Assembly: GCA_947624405.1 (NCBI GenBank)
Contig: CANQKB010000059.1
Location: 1-9,231 of the forward strand
Length of the DNA stretch: 9,231 nt
From: an uncultured Clostridia bacterium
GTDB lineage: Bacteria > Bacillota > Clostridia > TANB77 > CAG-508
Reading direction: 5' to 3'
How positions within the stretch are numbered: position 1 is the first letter of the stretch; each line of letters starts with the position of its first letter. Below, piece by piece: positions 5,376-9,231 of the stretch. Under the pieces are notes generated by a model. The model saw nothing but the letters and a program-made list of their open reading frames with translations. It made no database searches and was not told the origin of the DNA. Position numbers and translations under genes: made by a program.

Positions 5376-7763
5376 ATGAAAAAAACAAAAAAAATTGCAT
5401 TTGTATTGATAATTTTAGTTGGATTATTAATGTCAACAACAGTGTCATTTGCTACAGAAGATGAAAAAATTAATGAATTCACACAAGAATTTAGGGCATA
5501 TATAAATGCAATGGAAGACCAAAAAAATGGAATAGTAGTAAAGAATGATGAAGTTATAAGAACAAGAAATGAAATCGAGAATCCTATAAGAGTTTTGACA
5601 ATGGCTGAAACAACTTTAGAGTCTAAATATACCTTACAAACTGTTATACCAGAAAATGTAAAGATAAGAAATCAATTAAATACTAATTTATGTTGGGCTT
5701 TTGCTGAACTTGGCTCTTTGGAATCTAATTTAGCTTTGTATAATAAAAGAAATAATTTAGCAACAAAAGTTTATGACTTTTCTGAAAAGCATATGGCATA
5801 TGCTACTTCTAGAGAATTTTTAAATGGTCAAATTAATGAATATGGTTTTACTAAAGATATTGATTCGGCAGGTAATAATTATATATCTACAGCGTATTTA
5901 ACAAATGGAATTGGGGCTGTAAGTGAAGCTGTTATGCCATTTGATGGTAAGAGTGATAAGATAGAATTGAGTAAAATACAAAATAATGTTGTTACAAGTC
6001 ATGTTTATGATACAATGGATTTTCCAATAACAGGAGTAACTAATGATGAAATAAAAGAATATATTAAAACATATGGTGGCTTAACATCAATGATATATGG
6101 AGCATCTTTGGTTTCTGATTATTATAATAATGAAACAGGTGCAATTTATTGTAATGATAAAACAAAAACATCTCAAAATCATGCTGTTCTTATAATAGGG
6201 TGGGATGATAATTATGATGTAAACAATTTTAATGAAAAAAATAGACCAAGTAAGCCAGGTGCATGGATTGTAAAAAATTCATGGGGAACAGAATATATAT
6301 ATTCAACAGTAGATGAATTTAAAACACAATTATTTAATGCTAATCAGCAATTTTGGACTGATAAGGGAATAAATTCTCCGGAGCAAATTTCAGAGCAAGA
6401 ATTAAAAACACAGGCAGAATATAATGGATTTACTGTAAGGGGAGATGAAATTGTAATACCTAAAATAGGCGACAATGGTTATATGTATATATCATATGAA
6501 GATGTTTGGGTAACTATGGGATTACACGGAATAACTAAAGCAAGTGATAAAAAAGATTATGAAAATATATATCAATATAATTTGCAAGGAGCAAATGCTA
6601 ATTTAAATTTGCTTAACTCACATGTTGGTTATTTGGCAAATGTGTTCGATAGAAATACAACAACAAAAACAGAATATTTAACAGAAGTAGCTGTAAATAT
6701 ATTCGAAACAGCAAAATGTAGTGTGTATGTAAATGCAAATGGCTCAAGTAAAGCCAAAAATGACCTTACTCCAGTTAAATTAGTTGCGGGAGATTACGAA
6801 AATTTATCACCAGGATATCATACTTTAGAGTTTTTAGAGCCAATAGAATTAAAGGGAGAACAATTTACTGTAGTTATAAAGTTTGAAGGAAATCAAGAAA
6901 ATACGTATAGCTTTTTTGTAGAATCTAAATTGCAATATTCAGAAGATTTTCCAGTGCATTATTATGAAAATATACAAACTGTAACTAATAAATGTTTTTA
7001 CACAGATGCTACATCATTTGAACAAAACAATTGGCAGGATTTGGGAACACAAGCATGTGATAGTACGATAAAAGCATTTACTGTTTCATCTATAGAAAAA
7101 CAAGATCCAGAGAGTGGTGGCGAGACTAATCCACCATCTACACCTACGACCGTAGTACCAGCTAATTTTAATAATTCTAATGTTGTCGTAGAAACAACAA
7201 ATGCATATTTATATACTAAGAATACAGACGATACATATTTAAAATTAGAAATGAAAATAAATAATATAAAAAGAAGTTTAGAGAATGAAAATGTAAAATA
7301 TTATTACAGTTTATCTAATAATCCAAATGAGACTAATATTACTGATTGGGTATTGATAAAAGAAAATCAAACTGCTGCTAATTCATTATCATTTATAATA
7401 AATACTAAAGACGTTCCAAATATGGAAAAATTAGTAGATGCTGATAAAGTTTATGTTTATGTCAAAGAAGTTATCACTGCTGATTCTAAAGAAACTACGA
7501 CAGTATCTTCAGGTATGGAGATAATAATAAATCAAGAAAATGTAAATTTTTATGTAGATGATGTTTTGGTAAAAGATTTTGATATAAATAATAATCAATC
7601 AGGTAACCAAAATCAAAGTGGAGAAGGAACGAAAGAAGATAGTTCTTCATATAATGGAATTTTACCACAGACTGGTGTGCGTATTGGTATAGCTGTTACG
7701 ACTGTTTTTGTAATTATACTTGCAGTGATATTTGCTAAGAAGATAAAGAAATATACTATATAA
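5376..7763 (+). CDS. LPQTG-anchored papain-family (C1A) cysteine protease with lectin-like region
   Basis: This is a predicted wall-anchored protease. Using ATG at 5376 (795 residues), a signal peptide (1-26, ending VSFA) begins directly. AGGA at 5360-5363 is 12 bases upstream; ATGs at 5364 and 5367 and a TTG at 5370 are in-frame alternatives. A short propeptide (about 27-88) precedes the catalytic domain. The papain residues are present: oxyanion Gln100, nucleophile Cys106 in NLCWAF, His269 in NHAVLIIGWD, and Asn301 in VKNSWG. About 60 extra residues (305-366) separate NSWGTE from the usual GYMYISYEDVW. Residues about 395-570 resemble the lectin-like domain following the protease in clostridial Cwp84-type proteins. 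Then come a Pro/Thr linker (577-595), a probable beta domain (about 596-725), an Asn/Gln/Ser linker, LPQTG (763-767), a membrane segment and KKIKKYTI. Cwp84 matures S-layer precursors and binds the wall non-covalently; here anchoring is by sortase. The substrate is unknown, and the adjacent surface proteins are candidates. Confidence 0.92.
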   Translation: MKKTKKIAFVLIILVGLLMSTTVSFATEDEKINEFTQEFRAYINAMEDQKNGIVVKNDEVIRTRNEIENPIRVLTMAETTLESKYTLQTVIPENVKIRNQLNTNLCWAFAELGSLESNLALYNKRNNLATKVYDFSEKHMAYATSREFLNGQINEYGFTKDIDSAGNNYISTAYLTNGIGAVSEAVMPFDGKSDKIELSKIQNNVVTSHVYDTMDFPITGVTNDEIKEYIKTYGGLTSMIYGASLVSDYYNNETGAIYCNDKTKTSQNHAVLIIGWDDNYDVNNFNEKNRPSKPGAWIVKNSWGTEYIYSTVDEFKTQLFNANQQFWTDKGINSPEQISEQELKTQAEYNGFTVRGDEIVIPKIGDNGYMYISYEDVWVTMGLHGITKASDKKDYENIYQYNLQGANANLNLLNSHVGYLANVFDRNTTTKTEYLTEVAVNIFETAKCSVYVNANGSSKAKNDLTPVKLVAGDYENLSPGYHTLEFLEPIELKGEQFTVVIKFEGNQENTYSFFVESKLQYSEDFPVHYYENIQTVTNKCFYTDATSFEQNNWQDLGTQACDSTIKAFTVSSIEKQDPESGGETNPPSTPTTVVPANFNNSNVVVETTNAYLYTKNTDDTYLKLEMKINNIKRSLENENVKYYYSLSNNPNETNITDWVLIKENQTAANSLSFIINTKDVPNMEKLVDADKVYVYVKEVITADSKETTTVSSGMEIIINQENVNFYVDDVLVKDFDINNNQSGNQNQSGEGTKEDSSSYNGILPQTGVRIGIAVTTVFVIILAVIFAKKIKKYTI

Positions 7764-7783
7764 TATGCTAGACTAAATGCAAC

Positions 7784-7807
7784 AGTTTACAGTATAAACA
7801 GTAAACT
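7784..7807. other. Short inverted repeat after the protease gene
   Basis: AGTTTAC (7784-7790) and GTAAACT (7801-7807) form a 7-bp dyad with a 10-base spacer. It lacks a T-run and is a poor terminator on its own. A second, A/T-only imperfect hairpin lies at 7811-7834 and is followed by TT. Either may help to protect or end the protease mRNA. Confidence 0.35.
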
Positions 7808-7871
7808 CAGAAGAATGAAATAAAATTTATTCTTTTGGAATTTTGAAATTACAAATTTTAATAATTAAATA

Positions 7872-7903
7872 AAAAACTTCCGATGAAATATTCGGAAGTT
7901 TTT
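7872..7903. terminator. Bidirectional intrinsic terminator between the protease gene and spoVT
   Basis: A perfect 12-bp stem (AAAAACTTCCGA / TCGGAAGTTTTT) encloses an 8-base loop, with a T-run on the 3' side on both strands. It lies between two convergent genes, 4 bases after the spoVT stop codon, and can end transcription from both directions. Confidence 0.88.
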
Positions 7904-7907
7904 AAAA

Positions 7908-8462
7908 CTATAAATCCATTTGATTACCCAAAAATCCAGCTGCTGATTGTGCAATTTTTTGCTCTGTTTCACCCATTTTTGTTCTTGCATCTTTAGACAA
8001 AAGTATAACACTACCAACAACATCACCTTGAGAAATAATAGGATAAACTACTTGAGAGTTAAATTTTCTCTCTCTATTATCATTTTTAATGACAGGAATA
8101 GATACTTCATTATTATCTTTGCTTAAATAAACCTCTTTATCATCCATAAGTTGTTCTAATTCTTTGGATAAATCTTGTTCCAAAAATTCTTTCTTAGGTC
8201 CACCAGATACAGCAATAACAGTGTCTTTGTCAGTTATACAAGCAATATGACCAGTTGTTTTAGATAATGTTTCTGCATAACTACTTGCAAATTCTGATAA
8301 TTCACCTATGGGAGAATATTTCTTTAAAATAACTTCTCCTTCTTTGTCTGTAAATATTTCAAGAGGATCACCTTCTTTTATACGAAGTACCTTTCTTATT
8401 TCCTTTGGAATTACAATTCTTCCTAAATCATCTATTCTTCTAACTACGCCTGTTGCTTTCAA
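7908..8462 (-). CDS. spoVT: Stage V sporulation protein T (SpoVT), AbrB-family regulator
   Basis: SpoVT is a DNA-binding regulator of forespore gene expression in spore formers. The 184-residue protein is close to the 178 residues of the Bacillus subtilis protein. Residues 1-50 are the swapped-hairpin AbrB DNA-binding domain, with the hallmark MKATGVVRRIDDLGRIVIPK and EIRKVLRIKEGDPLEIF. Residues about 55-184 form the GAF-like C-terminal domain (GHIACITDKDTVIAVSGGPKK, VVYPIISQGDVVGSVILLS). The start codon is TTG at 8462, supported by GGAGG 7 bases upstream (complement of 8470-8474) and by the conserved N-terminus beginning exactly there. It is convergent with the protease gene across a shared terminator and divergent from recG. 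A forespore sigma-G promoter is expected from the family. A TGAATA box is present upstream on this strand, but the -10 match is too weak to annotate. Confidence 0.97.
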   Translation of the reverse strand: MKATGVVRRIDDLGRIVIPKEIRKVLRIKEGDPLEIFTDKEGEVILKKYSPIGELSEFASSYAETLSKTTGHIACITDKDTVIAVSGGPKKEFLEQDLSKELEQLMDDKEVYLSKDNNEVSIPVIKNDNRERKFNSQVVYPIISQGDVVGSVILLSKDARTKMGETEQKIAQSAAGFLGNQMDL

Positions 8463-8588
8463 AACAATTCCTCCTTTTAATTTACGTTAATGCTATTATT
8501 TGTTATATTAAAAAAATTATTCATTTAAAGTTATATTTAATAAAATTTTAGTATATAATGTAAAATTAGAAAAAATTTTTTGCATTTG

Positions 8589-8617
8589 TTGTTAAAATCA
8601 CAAAAATGATATATAAT
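8589..8617 (+). promoter_or_regulatory. Sigma-A promoter of recG
   Basis: TTGTTA (8589-8594) and TATAAT (8612-8617) are separated by 17 bases. A start near 8624 leaves a leader of about 19 bases containing GAGGTGA (8631-8637), 5 bases before the ATG. Confidence 0.6.
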
Positions 8618-8642
8618 TGTTGAGAAAGAAGAGGTGAGATAT

Positions 8643-9231
8643 ATGAATGATGTTGATTTGAAGAAAAATGTACAATATGTAAAAGGAGTTGGAGAAGCAA
8701 GAGCTAAAATTTTGAATAAGCTAGAAATATATACTTTAGAGGATTTGATTACATATTATCCAAGAGATTATGAAGATAGAAGTATTGCAAAAAAATTATG
8801 TGATGTACAAGATGGAGATGAGGTACTAATTAAAGCACGTGTTGTTTCAGGAATGAATGTTATACATACAAGAACCAAGAAAATGACTATATGCAGAATG
8901 ATAGTTAGAGATGATACAGATGTATGTGAGATGATATGGTATAATCAACCATATTTGAAACAGAGATTTAAAATAGGGCAAGAATATAATTTCTTTGGTA
9001 AAATTTCAAAGAAAACAGGTCATATATCAATGAATTCACCAGTATATGATAATGAGGGATTGAAAAATAACACGGGGAAGATAATACCACTTTATCCTTT
9101 GACATACAATATATCTCAAAATCAAATAAGAAAAGTTATAGAAAATGGGCTAAGTCTTGTTGAAGACAAATTAGAAGAGACAATGCCTGATTACATATTA
9201 AAAAAATATAATCTTTTAGACGTAAATTCTG
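8643..9231 (+). CDS. recG: ATP-dependent DNA helicase RecG (5' part, cut by window end)
   Basis: RecG remodels stalled replication forks and Holliday junctions in the cytoplasm. Only the first 196 codons are present. They show the N-terminal signature QYVKGVGEARAKILNKLEI followed by TLEDLITYYPRDYEDRS (about residues 11-47). After that comes the OB-fold wedge domain (about 60-150), which binds branched DNA, ending near KIIPLYPLTYNISQNQIRK. The helicase motor motifs would lie beyond the window; the family is usually about 680 residues. The ATG at 8643 is supported by GAGGTGA at a 5-base spacing. It has its own promoter and is divergent from spoVT. No defect is seen in the visible part. Confidence 0.93.
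   Translation, partial: MNDVDLKKNVQYVKGVGEARAKILNKLEIYTLEDLITYYPRDYEDRSIAKKLCDVQDGDEVLIKARVVSGMNVIHTRTKKMTICRMIVRDDTDVCEMIWYNQPYLKQRFKIGQEYNFFGKISKKTGHISMNSPVYDNEGLKNNTGKIIPLYPLTYNISQNQIRKVIENGLSLVEDKLEETMPDYILKKYNLLDVNS

Noticed and set aside
8308..8490. Plus-strand open frame of 60 codons
   Set aside because: It is antisense to the conserved AbrB domain of spoVT and has no supporting signals.
8475..8588. Sigma-G promoter for spoVT on the minus strand
   Set aside because: A TGAATA box is present, but the best -10 candidate (CAAATAA) matches poorly and its spacing is off; this cannot be claimed by eye.

Overview
The window is strongly AT-rich and carries spoVT, an S11 D-Ala-D-Ala carboxypeptidase, a 6S RNA, GGAGG-type ribosome binding sites and LPXTG-anchored surface proteins. 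Together these point to a low-GC Gram-positive bacterium, most likely an anaerobic spore-forming or spore-lineage Clostridia member. The species cannot be named from this sequence alone. Both ends are cut: a possible 3' tail of a gene lies at 1-49, and recG runs off the right edge.

Left part (1-2250): the possible gene tail ends inside a dispersed repeat (copy A, 25-102). A 6S RNA gene (ssrS) follows with its own sigma-A promoter and a U-tract end. It runs convergently into a carboxypeptidase gene on the minus strand, whose stop codon is only a few bases past the 6S U-tract. A divergent YbgC-type thioesterase gene follows. It ends inside copy B of the repeat (2145-2244), which supplies its last residues and its stop codon.

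Central part (2251-7903): this is a cell-surface locus. A consensus promoter (TTGACA-17-TATAAT) drives two tandem paralogous LPQTG proteins of unrecognised family. The second carries an extra N-terminal domain interrupted by a coiled-coil insert. A strong hairpin terminator closes this unit. A second consensus-like promoter drives an LPQTG-anchored papain-family (C1A) protease with a lectin-like region, similar in architecture to clostridial Cwp84-type enzymes but sortase-anchored. All three proteins share nearly the same sorting signal ending KK(I/V)KKYTI, so the same sortase (not in this window) probably attaches them. A working hypothesis is that the protease matures or trims its two neighbours or other wall proteins.

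Right part (7872-9231): a bidirectional terminator separates the protease from convergent spoVT (SpoVT, an AbrB-type sporulation regulator, TTG start). Divergent from spoVT is recG, with its own promoter and only its first 196 codons present.

The least explained parts are the repeat that ends two coding frames with GRTHxDF-stop, the duplicated surface-protein family, and the insertion between the catalytic Asn and the C-terminal strand of the protease.
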